64,000 bases of DNA from Loripinus fragilis (Eukaryota > Mollusca > Bivalvia > Lucinida > Lucinidae). Position 1 is the first letter of the stretch. Every line of letters starts with the position of its first letter. Below, in pieces: positions 35,613-44,317 of the stretch. The position numbers and the translations under genes were made by a program. A model generated the notes under the pieces. The model saw only the letters and a program-made list of their open reading frames with translations, had not been told where the DNA came from and made no database searches. The stretch covers positions 33,214,690-33,278,689 of the forward strand of contig OZ026530.1 in the NCBI GenBank assembly GCA_964019695.1. The letters run 5' to 3'.

Positions 35613-36326
35613 TGTTGCATAGCCTAGTCGGGGTAGCTAGGAGTCATCACTCCACACGTTAGTGCAGGCCCACTATGTAGTGTCCATGAGTGACCAATAA
35701 GTCGCCGGGCCTGGGACAAGTCAGTGACTAGTCATATGTACTGTTTTATCATTTAATAATTCCTAAGTCAGCCCACTGCAGAATTACTCTCAGGCACACA
35801 CTAGACAAGACAGTTATATTTCAGAACCAAACAACGACTGATTAACAACTAATAACTGCTGTTTTACAACTCTTTCATAACTTCTTCATAACTAACAACT
35901 TCTCTCTCTCGCCCCTCTCGCATACCGGTATTTATACTTTTGCTGTCAGATTTAGTCGGGCAATGACGTACATTGGGTGTCAATGACGTACATTGGGTGT
36001 TAATCTAGTAATAATATAATCTTGTTTATGTGGCAGACTTGTCCGATAAGCCAATGAGCTTCACATAAACCTGTCGGGCGTGATAGGAAAGCAGCTCCCT
36101 AACGCCTCTAATAAGATAATAAAGTAGATAGTCAAGGCGTGTCTTGACAGTTATATCAAATTTATAGTTTTGTTTACAGAATTCCAGAAAGGCCAATTAC
36201 CTGAGAAATGCACTTATAATTGTAAAAGTATCTGAGAGACATAATATTTCTACAATATTCTAAGCAATATTAAAGAAGGATTTTTGAGACGCAAACCCAC
36301 TAGGTAGCACAGTCTATTATGTCACA
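35613..36326 (-). repeat. 3' LTR (left), 714 bp
   Basis: It starts TGTTGCATAG and ends TATGTCACA on the plus strand, so TG...CA holds in both directions. It is identical to the right LTR except for one A/T difference (36054 here, 44770 there). In element orientation it contains U3 with two 20-bp tandem repeats, a TATAAATA box (35936-35929) and an ATTAAA polyadenylation-like word (35757-35752). Confidence 0.97.
35752..35757 (-). terminator. Candidate polyadenylation signal ATTAAA in the 3' LTR
   Basis: On the minus strand ATTAAA lies about 170 nt downstream of the TATA box, a plausible place for the end of R. It is a common AATAAA variant. The cleavage site would be around 35730. The prediction is by position and motif only. 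Confidence 0.4.
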
Positions 36327-36993
36327 TTACTCTCTACGCCAGGGGTGATTTATTAGATTTTAAATAAAACACCTAGCTTACTTGGATTAACTATTAACAC
36401 GAACATTGCCCTCACCCAAAAACACTCCTAATATGAACACTGACCTCAAAAACATGAGATAGTAATTAAACATTGACCTCAAAAACATGTAAATGTACCT
36501 TAACAAAATATTGGGTAAAAACACACTCACTCCTTCTGCAGTGGAAATATAGATCCAGCATGCACAGCACTAACTGAGTTCACTAAACACAGAACTACTT
36601 GTCACTACTTATCATATATATATAACACCGTCTCTATTTACACATCACTCATCTGGTCTTCTTGGTTGGGCCCATCAGATCTCTTCTCAGTAGAGCGACT
36701 CCACCACAGAAAGTCATGCACCTGTTCTAGGTAATTAGAACAGAAAGCATTAATCTGTCATTCTTCTAAAACGTTATCAGTATAAAGCGCCCAATTACAA
36801 GTTTATATCCAGGTGTAAGATCTTCAGCTCATTAATTGTTTCCATTACGCAGGATATTTCCCAATAATGAAATCCTCAATTCACACCTGTCTGTAGAATA
36901 AGCTTTGGAAGATTAATACACAACAATGTAAGAATTGTGTTCACTTTATACAACGCTTAGCACTCTCAGTTCCAAGGTCCCTTATCCATACCA
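36327..36993 (-). other. Non-coding 3' region of the retroelement
   Basis: These 667 bp lie between the env stop and the 3' LTR. No minus-strand ORF of useful length is present. The expected polypurine tract next to the LTR is weak: only AGAGAG followed by TAA is seen. Confidence 0.6.
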
Positions 36994-39057
36994 TTACGGA
37001 TGCCCAAGAACAGGATACAGGGCCCTTATAAGTGGAGCATTTCCACTTCGACCAGAGTTCTGCACCCCTCCACCATGGGCGCGTTCTAGGGTGACTGGTG
37101 TGGCGATCTCTTCTTCACCAGGCGGCGCTGTCGTCACCCCTTTCCTAGACAAAGGCACCAGTTCCAGTGGACTTGGGGGTTCGTCCGAAGCCCCTTCTAC
37201 CTGTTTATCCCTAATGGCTTTATGTTGGCAACAAGATAGGCATTCAAAAGAGTGTTTCCCCTTTTTGTAATACTGAAAATACCAAAACAAAAGGCCAGTA
37301 ATTACCGTAGAGACCCCGAGATTAATCAGAATGTATGCCCACAACGGCCAAGATGTGTCTTCAACCTCGACGCGCCGCAGGCCCCTTAATTTGAGGATCA
37401 AGTCATTCATGGGAATATTGTCAACCTGCTCCAAATTTTCGGGTAATTCAAGTTTTGTGAAATTAGGAAGGGCTTGTACAAATGGCTCCCATATACGAGA
37501 CAAAGTGTCATTGCGAATTTCAAGAAGTTTCTGATTAGGATCGATTATGGTTGCTTGTTCTTCAAAGAAATAATAGGGTTGTAGACTAAGGAAGTTATTA
37601 ACAGCGTGGCATCCCGTGTCAAGTTGAATTATTCCCAAAGGTGGGCTCACGCTTTGCTTAGTCTGTGTTCTTACTGTTTTTCGACCCGCAGTGCCAAGAC
37701 AAACAACCGAAAAGTCAAGCTTTTCTTTAGTTCCAATGGCCCACTGACCCTTGGTCAAGTAGGTTCCCATCGGCAAAATCGCGTTTGTTTGTACCATTTT
37801 TCGACAATATTCATTCACCTGCTCTTCTTTCTTGAAGTATAATGCTAAGACGCAAAGCTTGTTTAGGTTGACTGGCAATATCGCATTCCTCGGGCTACAA
37901 TATTTCGTAATTGGGTCACTACAGGCATCAATTTCGCTTTCTGACAGCAAGGTGTACCGGTTACCATCTTTATTAATTAAAAGTCCAGGGTACTCTATAT
38001 CATACTTTGCTACCATGGTCGGAATGGAATGGCTTGGACTCTTGGTCTGGGCTTCATGCATGGGTAAGGGTATATTATGTATTTTAATAACATCATATTG
38101 GCCTGTGAAGTCAAGGAGCGGTATGCTCATGACAACAACTATTCTATCGTCCTCTAAAATGGTGGTACAGGTAAGAGTACGATAATAGTACCAGATATTG
38201 GACCTATGATCTTCTGGCAATTTCAAAGTAGGGGGTAGTTTCGCCTTGATTTGGGTGAGCAGCCTTTTTAGGTCTTTGGGAGTTATCAGGCTTGGTGACA
38301 AATGATTAAGGGACAGCATATTTAGTTCCAACCGTAGATTCCCTAAATAAAGGTTTCCACGTTGCAAAGCATCTCTTATACCACCTAAAATAAGATCCAT
38401 TTGGGCGTAGACATTCGCGAACATCTCAACATGTTTGAAACGTTCTTGAATGGCCTGAGTCAAGTTACTCATGCGGGACTCAAAGGTGTTCAAGCACTCA
38501 ACAAGATCCAGGAGTGCCTGACGGTTCTCAGCGATGTGAACCCTAGATATGTTAAGAATGGTCATTTGTTCTTCCAACAAATGGACCACCGTTTGTTGAT
38601 TTCCTGATAGGTCATTGATAGCCTGGCGTATGTCGGATAAATCTGTTTCACTAAGGGTCCCGAACAGAAATGATAATATACTTCCGCCAATCGGCAGCAA
38701 GCTTCTCTTAGCCTTAGCCCCAAGGGCCCTATAATCCGCAAAATTGCTCTGGACACTTTCCACTGTGTCCCCAAGGTATTCAGCCTCTCGTAGCAGGTAT
38801 TTAAGAGTACCCAGGTAACCTTCTTGCTGTTCACCCGTAAAATGATTCCTTAAAGTTTTCGCTATTTCTATTGCTTTGTACACATCCCTACCCACCGTTT
38901 TTACGAAACTTCGAAATGGTTGTAGGTCATGTACAAATGTAACTAGCCATTTTGCCCTGGTAGACGTAATTTCATTAACTTTTTGAAATACTACACTATC
39001 ATAAACAACAATGCCAACGGCATAACCCGCCATTAGGAATAGAACAAGGCCACGCAT
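36994..39057 (-). CDS. env: Envelope glycoprotein, baculovirus-F/errantivirus-Env-like
   Basis: A 687-codon intact ORF starts at ATG 39057 and ends with TAA. Residues 1-20 are a likely signal peptide. At 115-118 stands a furin-type basic site (KAKR), followed by an apolar, Gly-containing fusion-peptide-like segment (119-134) with an FG pair. A helical, heptad-rich stretch follows (about 140-215). There are potential N-glycosylation sites near 169, 198, 516 and 532, and many Cys in the ectodomain. One transmembrane segment spans about 570-596, with a cytoplasmic tail of ~90 residues carrying a Cys cluster (CLSCC). This layout (signal, cleavage site, internal fusion peptide, single C-terminal anchor) is that of the class I F-like fusion proteins of baculoviruses and insect errantiviruses. 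Length is closer to baculovirus F (about 650-690) than to Drosophila gypsy Env (about 500). The family call rests on architecture, not a search. Confidence 0.85.
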   Translation of the reverse strand: MRGLVLFLMAGYAVGIVVYDSVVFQKVNEITSTRAKWLVTFVHDLQPFRSFVKTVGRDVYKAIEIAKTLRNHFTGEQQEGYLGTLKYLLREAEYLGDTVESVQSNFADYRALGAKAKRSLLPIGGSILSFLFGTLSETDLSDIRQAINDLSGNQQTVVHLLEEQMTILNISRVHIAENRQALLDLVECLNTFESRMSNLTQAIQERFKHVEMFANVYAQMDLILGGIRDALQRGNLYLGNLRLELNMLSLNHLSPSLITPKDLKRLLTQIKAKLPPTLKLPEDHRSNIWYYYRTLTCTTILEDDRIVVVMSIPLLDFTGQYDVIKIHNIPLPMHEAQTKSPSHSIPTMVAKYDIEYPGLLINKDGNRYTLLSESEIDACSDPITKYCSPRNAILPVNLNKLCVLALYFKKEEQVNEYCRKMVQTNAILPMGTYLTKGQWAIGTKEKLDFSVVCLGTAGRKTVRTQTKQSVSPPLGIIQLDTGCHAVNNFLSLQPYYFFEEQATIIDPNQKLLEIRNDTLSRIWEPFVQALPNFTKLELPENLEQVDNIPMNDLILKLRGLRRVEVEDTSWPLWAYILINLGVSTVITGLLFWYFQYYKKGKHSFECLSCCQHKAIRDKQVEGASDEPPSPLELVPLSRKGVTTAPPGEEEIATPVTLERAHGGGVQNSGRSGNAPLIRALYPVLGHP

Positions 39058-39081
39058 TCTGCTGCGTAGATCTGCCTGTTC

Positions 39082-39110
39082 CCTGCAATGGAGAAACAGA
39101 CATTACATTA
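39082..39110 (-). promoter_or_regulatory. Candidate 3' splice site for env mRNA
   Basis: On the minus strand a pyrimidine-rich tract ends in TTGCAG followed by GG, with the exon starting at 39082, 25 nt upstream of the env ATG. It lies in the gap between the integrase-tail stop and env, where a retroviral env acceptor is expected. Confidence 0.65.
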
Positions 39111-39162
39111 AAATACTAATTATGCAATTAAATGAACTATGTACATTGAAGCCTATTATAGC

Positions 39163-39816
39163 TTAAAACATGTCAACAAGAGTGTTAATGTCAACAAGAG
39201 CGTTAACAAGGGTTTTCAGCTTACGCTGACGCGCGTGCGCCACGCTTCTCTTTTTCTTTGTTAATGCATAAACATTCATGTAATCGGACCAGTCGTAATC
39301 AACTGTTCCCATCGAGTCAGCGTCACTCAATACACTGTCATTGTCAGAAATTGGGGAGGTCTCTTCACGTTCCCTACGCTCACGATTTCTGATGCGTTTT
39401 CTTAGTTCCATAGGAGGGATATCGTCCTCCTCATCTGAGTCATCACGTTCTCTGCGGTATTTCGGTACCACTTTATCTATGAGATTTTCCGGTTCAGACT
39501 CAGAAGACCCCTCTGTTCCCTCAGTGTCATCTGATTCTGGGGCTACCACGAAGTTAGCCTTTCGCCGCGGTTTACCTGTGGCAGTTAATGGTATTTCCCA
39601 GTCATGGATTTTCGCCAATTTCAGATGTCCCGCATGCGCCTTGATTGTTTTACCATTAAGCTGATTTTTAATGACAAAAGTTACTGGTGAGGTCTGTTCG
39701 ATGACCCGATAAAAAGGTTCCCACTTAATGTCAAGCTTTCCAGAGCGTGCATGCTTCCTATAAAATACAGGGTCACCAACTTGTATCTGTACTTCTTGTG
39801 CATTTTTTATTGGCAT
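39163..39816 (-). CDS. Integrase C-terminal region in a different frame
   Basis: A 217-codon ORF overlaps the end of the pol frame by 44 bp. Its first ~70 residues carry the GPY/F-type C-terminal integrase module: 'GDPVFYRK', then 'WEPFYRVIE', then 'HAGHLKLAK'. A long acidic and basic tail follows (about 85-160), with clusters of D/E and 'RNRERRERE'. No chromodomain is recognised. Its frame differs from pol and the switch falls at the six-A run 39803-39808, so it is normally expected to be the continuation of integrase. The apparent ATG start at 39816 is probably not used. The frame change could be a lesion, an assembly error in a homopolymer, or programmed. Confidence 0.8.
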   Translation of the reverse strand: MPIKNAQEVQIQVGDPVFYRKHARSGKLDIKWEPFYRVIEQTSPVTFVIKNQLNGKTIKAHAGHLKLAKIHDWEIPLTATGKPRRKANFVVAPESDDTEGTEGSSESEPENLIDKVVPKYRRERDDSDEEDDIPPMELRKRIRNRERREREETSPISDNDSVLSDADSMGTVDYDWSDYMNVYALTKKKRSVAHARQRKLKTLVNALVDINTLVDMF

Positions 39817-42478
39817 ACCTAGCCTGCCGACGTTGCTGTTTCTTCAGCCGGCCATAGACTAACATGAATGCTTTGTGCTGTTCTTGCAAGGCCATCTGGT
39901 GCATGTCACTCCCCTGATACTTGGATCTGGGTTTAAGGAAGTTGTCAACTGGCAGGACCACGTCCCTGTTGTACACCAGATAAAAAGGTGTGTAGTCAGT
40001 GGCTTCGCTGACATTAAAGCGAATGGCAGCTAGTACTTGATTTAAATAGAGGTCCCAGGTGTCTAGTCTGTCAGCCAATTTCTTAGCTAGAATGTCATGG
40101 AGGGTGCGGTGGAACCTCTCAACCTTTGCGTTTGATTGGGGACGATAGAAACTAGTGGTCACGTGATGAATGTTCAAGGTTCTCAATGTTTCTTTCATGA
40201 CCCGATTGACATTTTCTGTACCATTATCCGTCACAAGCTCTAGCGGGCAACCGAAACGAGGGAAAATCTCTTCAAATAGTAGGTGGGCAATCGTGTCTGC
40301 TGTTTTGTCTGGCACAGCAAAAGCTTCTGGCCAACCACTGAACCTGTCAACAAATGCTACAATGTTTTTGTTGCCAGACAAGGTCTTGGGATACGGGCCT
40401 GATAAGTCTAGACTGACTTTAGCAAAAGGATATGGGGGAATGTCTGTCTCCTGGACAGGGGGTTTTGTTTTTAGAGCTGACCTAGTTTGGCAGGTCACGC
40501 AAGAAGAAACGTAGTTATAAAGTTCCTGGAAGAGATTTGGCCAGTAATACTTTTGGCTAATCCCTGTAAAGGTTTTCTGGACGCCCATGTGACCATTGTC
40601 ATCATGGTACTGTTTCACCACTGCTTCATGCAGATGCTGGGGCACATATAATCTGAAGGTGGGATTATCATCTGGGTGTGAGAGATAGTAAACAACATCA
40701 TTTTCTATGATGTATCTACGCTTTATTGCGGGGGATGGTGCACCAGTCTCAAGACAAATTTTGATGTCAACTATTTCTTTGTCTTTAGCTTGTTCCACTG
40801 CCATGTCAACGTCAGTCAAGTCCCAAGTTGGCGCCTCCTTTTCAGGGTTATCAGCAACTTCGTAGCTTGCAAATTGTTTAGGGTCAATTTCATTGGAATT
40901 GATCACATCAACTTCAAATGTATTGTCATTTATATCAACCTCAAAGGGTTGGGCCTCCGCTTCGGCATGTCCGCCATCAGGTTTACGTGATAGCAGATCA
41001 GCGCAGGTGTTTTCTGTACCTGCTATATACTCTACGGTACAATTATAGCCAGCCATGCTAAGCGCCCAAAGCTGAATTTTCTTGTTTTGCATTGGAGACT
41101 CCAGCAGATACTTTAGCGGCTTATGATCGGTCTTGATAACGAACCTAGCACCGTGTAAATAATAGTCCAGCTTGCACAGAGCATAATTTATGGCATACGC
41201 CTCTTTTTCAATTGTCGACCATTTGCATTGGGTCTTACTCAACTTGTGCGACAGGTAATAAATGGGTTTCTCATTTTTGACATTTGGCAAAACGTTTTCC
41301 TCATCCTCACATGCCTGTGTCAAGCATGCACCAATACAGGAGTTACTTGCATCTGTATAAAGAGTATAAGGCTTGTTTGGATCAGGGTAGGCTAATAAAG
41401 GTACCACAGTCAGACTTTGTTTCAAATATTCAAATGCACTTTGGCACTCATCTGTCCACTTAAATCGTGCATATTTTCTGGTCAAAGCAATTACAGGTTC
41501 AGCTATCTCAGAGAAATTTGGAATAAACCTACGGTAGTATGATCCCATACCAATGAATGAACGTACCTTCCGCACACATGTTGGGGGAGGTAGAGATTTA
41601 ATGGCCTCTACCTTTTGGGGGTCAGGTTTTATACCTTCAGAACTGATTATGAATCCCAAATAAGTTGTTTCTGACCTTAAGAAAGAACATTTCTTCAATT
41701 TAAGTTTCAGTCCATGTTCTCTTAATCTATCAAACACTTGTTGCAAATGATGTAAATGCTGGTCGACTGTTTCACTGTATATCAAAATGTCATCAAGGTA
41801 GGCGTTTGCGAAATGGCCTAGCCCTTGCAGGACTATAGACATTAGTTCCTGGAAAATTGCAGGTGCATTTGAAAGACCAAATGGCATTACATTGAACTCA
41901 AACAGACCACAGTGACATGCAAAGGCCGTCTTTTCTTTATCTGCTTCATCCATCAACACTTGCCAGTAACCTGACTTTAAATCTAACGAAGTGAAGTATT
42001 TTGCTTTCCCTAAAAGAGCCAAGATATCATCTATCAAAGGAAGGGGGTATGAATTTGGTTTAGTAATTTGATTTAGTTTCCTAAAATCTACACAAAATCT
42101 TTTGGACCCATCTTTCTTGTCAACTATTACAACTGGAAAACTCCACGGAGATTTTGATCTACGGACAATGTTTGCACCCATCATTTCGTCAATGGTCTTC
42201 TCAATAACCTGTCTATTCTGTATAGGGGTCCTATAGGGTCTTAACTTTATAGGAGGGTTGTTACCGGTATCAATTTTCATGGTCACAGTGTCAGTGTGTC
42301 CAAGTTCAGAGTCTACGCTTGCAAATAAGTCCTTATTTTTCTTAAGAAACTTCTGAATTTGAGGCTTATAATGAGCTGGGACATCCACATCGGCATCCCA
42401 CGCCTTGCCATCACCTGGTTTTGTATTTTTGACCAAATTATTCACACTTTCTATCCTACTTGATGCAATTGAATCAAC
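39773..42478 (-). CDS. pol: Pol: reverse transcriptase, RNase H and integrase core
   Basis: The frame is open from just after a TAA (42481-42479); residue numbers count from the GTG at 42445. RT: 'SLDLKSGY' (Asp155) and the catalytic 'YLDD' (216-219). The RT thumb and connection follow. RNase H: 'YTDAS' (Asp365), the Glu in 'TIEKEAY' (411-417), 'KTDHKPL' (Asp440) and 'CADLLSR'. Integrase: zinc-binding His614, His619, Cys649, Cys652; catalytic Asp680, Asp740 and Glu776, with 35 residues between the last two. All key residues are present. Protease lies upstream in the same frame across the single TAA, and the integrase tail continues in another frame. It would act in cytoplasmic particles and, for integrase, in the nucleus. 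Confidence 0.95.
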   Translation of the reverse strand, partial: VDSIASSRIESVNNLVKNTKPGDGKAWDADVDVPAHYKPQIQKFLKKNKDLFASVDSELGHTDTVTMKIDTGNNPPIKLRPYRTPIQNRQVIEKTIDEMMGANIVRRSKSPWSFPVVIVDKKDGSKRFCVDFRKLNQITKPNSYPLPLIDDILALLGKAKYFTSLDLKSGYWQVLMDEADKEKTAFACHCGLFEFNVMPFGLSNAPAIFQELMSIVLQGLGHFANAYLDDILIYSETVDQHLHHLQQVFDRLREHGLKLKLKKCSFLRSETTYLGFIISSEGIKPDPQKVEAIKSLPPPTCVRKVRSFIGMGSYYRRFIPNFSEIAEPVIALTRKYARFKWTDECQSAFEYLKQSLTVVPLLAYPDPNKPYTLYTDASNSCIGACLTQACEDEENVLPNVKNEKPIYYLSHKLSKTQCKWSTIEKEAYAINYALCKLDYYLHGARFVIKTDHKPLKYLLESPMQNKKIQLWALSMAGYNCTVEYIAGTENTCADLLSRKPDGGHAEAEAQPFEVDINDNTFEVDVINSNEIDPKQFASYEVADNPEKEAPTWDLTDVDMAVEQAKDKEIVDIKICLETGAPSPAIKRRYIIENDVVYYLSHPDDNPTFRLYVPQHLHEAVVKQYHDDNGHMGVQKTFTGISQKYYWPNLFQELYNYVSSCVTCQTRSALKTKPPVQETDIPPYPFAKVSLDLSGPYPKTLSGNKNIVAFVDRFSGWPEAFAVPDKTADTIAHLLFEEIFPRFGCPLELVTDNGTENVNRVMKETLRTLNIHHVTTSFYRPQSNAKVERFHRTLHDILAKKLADRLDTWDLYLNQVLAAIRFNVSEATDYTPFYLVYNRDVVLPVDNFLKPRSKYQGSDMHQMALQEQHKAFMLVYGRLKKQQRRQARYANKKCTRSTDTSW
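39803..39808 (-). other. Six-A run where the integrase frame changes
   Basis: On the coding strand AAAAAA is the point where similarity to integrase leaves the pol frame and enters the frame of 39163-39816. A run-length change is the simplest explanation. Confidence 0.65.
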
Positions 42479-42481
42479 TTA
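42479..42481 (-). other. In-frame TAA between protease and RT
   Basis: Protease and RT share a frame. The only stop between 43207 and 39773 in that frame is this TAA, and the frame stays open for 11 codons before the GTG at 42445. It differs by one base from several sense codons. It could be a single inactivating change or a readthrough site; no hairpin is obvious after it. Confidence 0.8.
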
Positions 42482-43207
42482 AGCAATTACACAGCCCTTT
42501 GATAAACTTACTGTTTGATTTGTATTGTTCACTACTAAAATTGGCAAACGCCTGTTTTTAGACATTTTAGCAATTGAATTTGAAACCATTAGGCCAGGTT
42601 GATTTCCCATAAACCCTTTCTCTATAGCTGAAACTGCATACAACTCACCAGAGGGTATCTCACCACTGTCCTTAATTCTGCCAGTACAGACAGTTGCTGA
42701 CTGAGGTTTAAGAACTGTTTTTGAACCCAGTCGCACAAGAGAAGCAATATGTATGTCTTCCTCAAGAGGTACAGTTGTGTCACCAAACTTTAAAATGCCT
42801 AGGTCAAAGTAGAGCCTAACTCCATTTTGTACTAACCAGTCACGTCCCAAAATAAAATTTCTATTTATGGACGGTGATACATAGAACCCGTGTGTACATT
42901 CGGTATTCCCGATTTTACAAGACAATGTGACAAACCCGTCTATTTTTAGTAATCCGCCATTAACTGACTGAAGTCGCGCCACCTTTTTAATCAGCGCTGG
43001 CTTCTGCTTCAATGCGCGGTACACGCGTCTATGCATTATTGAGACCTCAGCTCCACTATCTAACAATGACCTATATTTGTTTTTACCAACTTGAAGTAAA
43101 CATGAATTTGGACTTCCTGTCAATGCTATGTTGTATTTTGGAATGTTTTTAAGCTTTCTTCTCCTTTCGTGGGCTTCTACACGAAAGGAGCGACCTAGTT
43201 TTCCTGA
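42479..43207 (-). CDS. pro: Retroviral-type aspartic protease
   Basis: It lies in the -1 frame relative to gag. Residues counted from the TTG at 43123: the active-site motif LLDSGAE is at 20-26 and the second conserved motif ILGRDW lies about 70 residues later, matching pepsin-like retroviral proteases that work as dimers. The frame is open upstream to 43207, where it overlaps the gag end, so it is expected to be made as a gag-protease fusion by frameshifting. A stretch after the protease core (about 110-214) has no recognised domain and ends at the TAA. It would process gag and pol in the particle. Confidence 0.9.
   Translation of the reverse strand, partial: SGKLGRSFRVEAHERRRKLKNIPKYNIALTGSPNSCLLQVGKNKYRSLLDSGAEVSIMHRRVYRALKQKPALIKKVARLQSVNGGLLKIDGFVTLSCKIGNTECTHGFYVSPSINRNFILGRDWLVQNGVRLYFDLGILKFGDTTVPLEEDIHIASLVRLGSKTVLKPQSATVCTGRIKDSGEIPSGELYAVSAIEKGFMGNQPGLMVSNSIAKMSKNRRLPILVVNNTNQTVSLSKGCVIA
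43161..43204 (-). promoter_or_regulatory. -1 ribosomal frameshift signal at the gag end
   Basis: In coding orientation GGAAAAC (43204-43198) precedes the gag TAG (43197-43195). Four bases after the stop begins a perfect 11-bp stem (43190-43180 pairing with 43171-43161) with an 8-nt loop. The -1 frame has a TAA at 43210-43208 and no further stop through protease, so the shift must occur between 43207 and the gag stop. The heptamer is not a classical X XXY YYZ site but allows AAC to re-pair as AAA. Confidence 0.7.
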
Positions 43208-44103
43208 TTATATCTCGCGGGCTGGACCCTGGGAGCACCTTGTCCCCTATTCAGGTCAGCCAACCGTTTTCTACACTCATGCTTGAAGTGACCCTTTTTG
43301 GCGCAGTACCAACAGGTCATTTCTTTCTTATAGTCCTTCGCGTTGTGTTCTTTTGTGTTATCAACCGCGTTTATGCGGGGCTTGGAGCGGCAATCTTTAG
43401 CAAGATGCCCCGTTTTATTACACTTATAACAACGTCTAGCGGGCCTATAATGATCTACTTCCATTCGATCATCATCTTCAGTGGGGACGTACTGATGCCT
43501 AGAGCGCAGACTGAACCGTTTACGTAGGTTCTGCTCGTTTGTTGCTGTTGTTACGGCAGCATCCAACGTTTGGGGATTCGCTCTTAAAACCTTAAGTTTT
43601 AATTGGTCTTCTTGTAGACCGTCAACAAATATGTCAATTTGCTGTCTTTGAACAGCCGCGCCTTGCTGTGCAGGATACGCATCTTCGGCCAAAGTCAAAA
43701 GCCTCTCAGCATACACCTGGACAGTTTCTCCAGGTTTCTGCTGGACTTTCCTCAGCAGCATGATGGCATGCTGTGCATCTGTAACTTCAGAAAACCTAAC
43801 GTTAAGTTCAGCCTTAAGTTGGTCCCACGTAGCTTGTTGGTTGTTGTCTTGGTACCTACGGATAAATTCACTAACAGGCCCCCTACTGGCTTGATATGCA
43901 ACCCGTTTAATCCTATCATCATTCCCTAGATTCGCTAAAACTGCATATTTTTCAATGGACTTAACCCATTCCTTAAATTTCTTGGGGTCCCCCTCATATG
44001 GCGTTATAATTTGATTAATTCCCTGGGCCCCCAAAGCCGTGGAAACATTTGACATTTCCACTGCCAAATTTTGAAACACTTGTGCCACCTCAGCTTCAGC
44101 CAT
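43195..44103 (-). CDS. gag: Gag polyprotein with two CCHC zinc knuckles
   Basis: A 302-codon ORF starts at ATG 44103 and ends with TAG. Residues ~30-200 form a mostly helical capsid-like region, including 'PYEGDPKKFKEWVKSIEKYA' and 'VQVYAERLLTLAEDAYP', which recall Ty3/gypsy gag (retrotransposon gag) domains. Two nucleocapsid knuckles of the form C-x2-C-x4-H-x4-C are at 225-238 and 264-277, in a basic context, for genomic RNA binding. A short disordered tail ends in 'YNQEN'. No myristoylation signal (the second residue is Ala). Protease follows in the -1 frame. It would assemble cytoplasmic virus-like particles. Confidence 0.95.
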   Translation of the reverse strand: MAEAEVAQVFQNLAVEMSNVSTALGAQGINQIITPYEGDPKKFKEWVKSIEKYAVLANLGNDDRIKRVAYQASRGPVSEFIRRYQDNNQQATWDQLKAELNVRFSEVTDAQHAIMLLRKVQQKPGETVQVYAERLLTLAEDAYPAQQGAAVQRQQIDIFVDGLQEDQLKLKVLRANPQTLDAAVTTATNEQNLRKRFSLRSRHQYVPTEDDDRMEVDHYRPARRCYKCNKTGHLAKDCRSKPRINAVDNTKEHNAKDYKKEMTCWYCAKKGHFKHECRKRLADLNRGQGAPRVQPARYNQEN

Positions 44104-44136
44104 TTTGTCAGATAAACTAAGCAGAAAAGGTTAAGG

Positions 44137-44147
44137 ACTTACCCGTC
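44137..44147 (-). promoter_or_regulatory. Candidate 5' splice site in the leader
   Basis: On the minus strand GACGG|GTAAGT matches the donor consensus closely. The exon would end at 44143, 40 nt upstream of the gag ATG. Paired with the acceptor at 39083/39082 it would remove gag, pro and pol (about 5.06 kb) and bring env near the 5' end. Confidence 0.65.
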
Positions 44148-44299
44148 AACGTGTCCTAGCGCTGTAGTCTGTGATAAACTGTGATCGTCCCAGCAACGTA
44201 ACACAACTGTGATCTTCTCAGGAACGAAGCACAACAGAAGCACAAGTTCAGAATAATTCAGGTCCAGAATTATTCAATTGTTTGTAAAGTTAAGTCCAA

Positions 44300-44317
44300 T
44301 CGTGGTCCACGGCACCA
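44300..44317 (-). other. Candidate tRNA primer-binding site
   Basis: TGGTGCCGTGGACC on the minus strand begins 11 nt inside the 5' LTR edge. TGG complements the CCA end of a tRNA. I cannot say which tRNA; extending the match does not produce a clear T arm. Confidence 0.45.

Noticed and set aside
36327..36340. Polypurine tract next to the 3' LTR
   Set aside because: On the coding strand only AGAGAG followed by TAA is present; too short and broken by T to call with confidence.
37832..40514. Plus-strand ORFs of 78-117 codons (37832-38185, 39341-39664, 40170-40514)
   Set aside because: They are antisense shadows of env, the integrase tail and pol, with no domains of their own.
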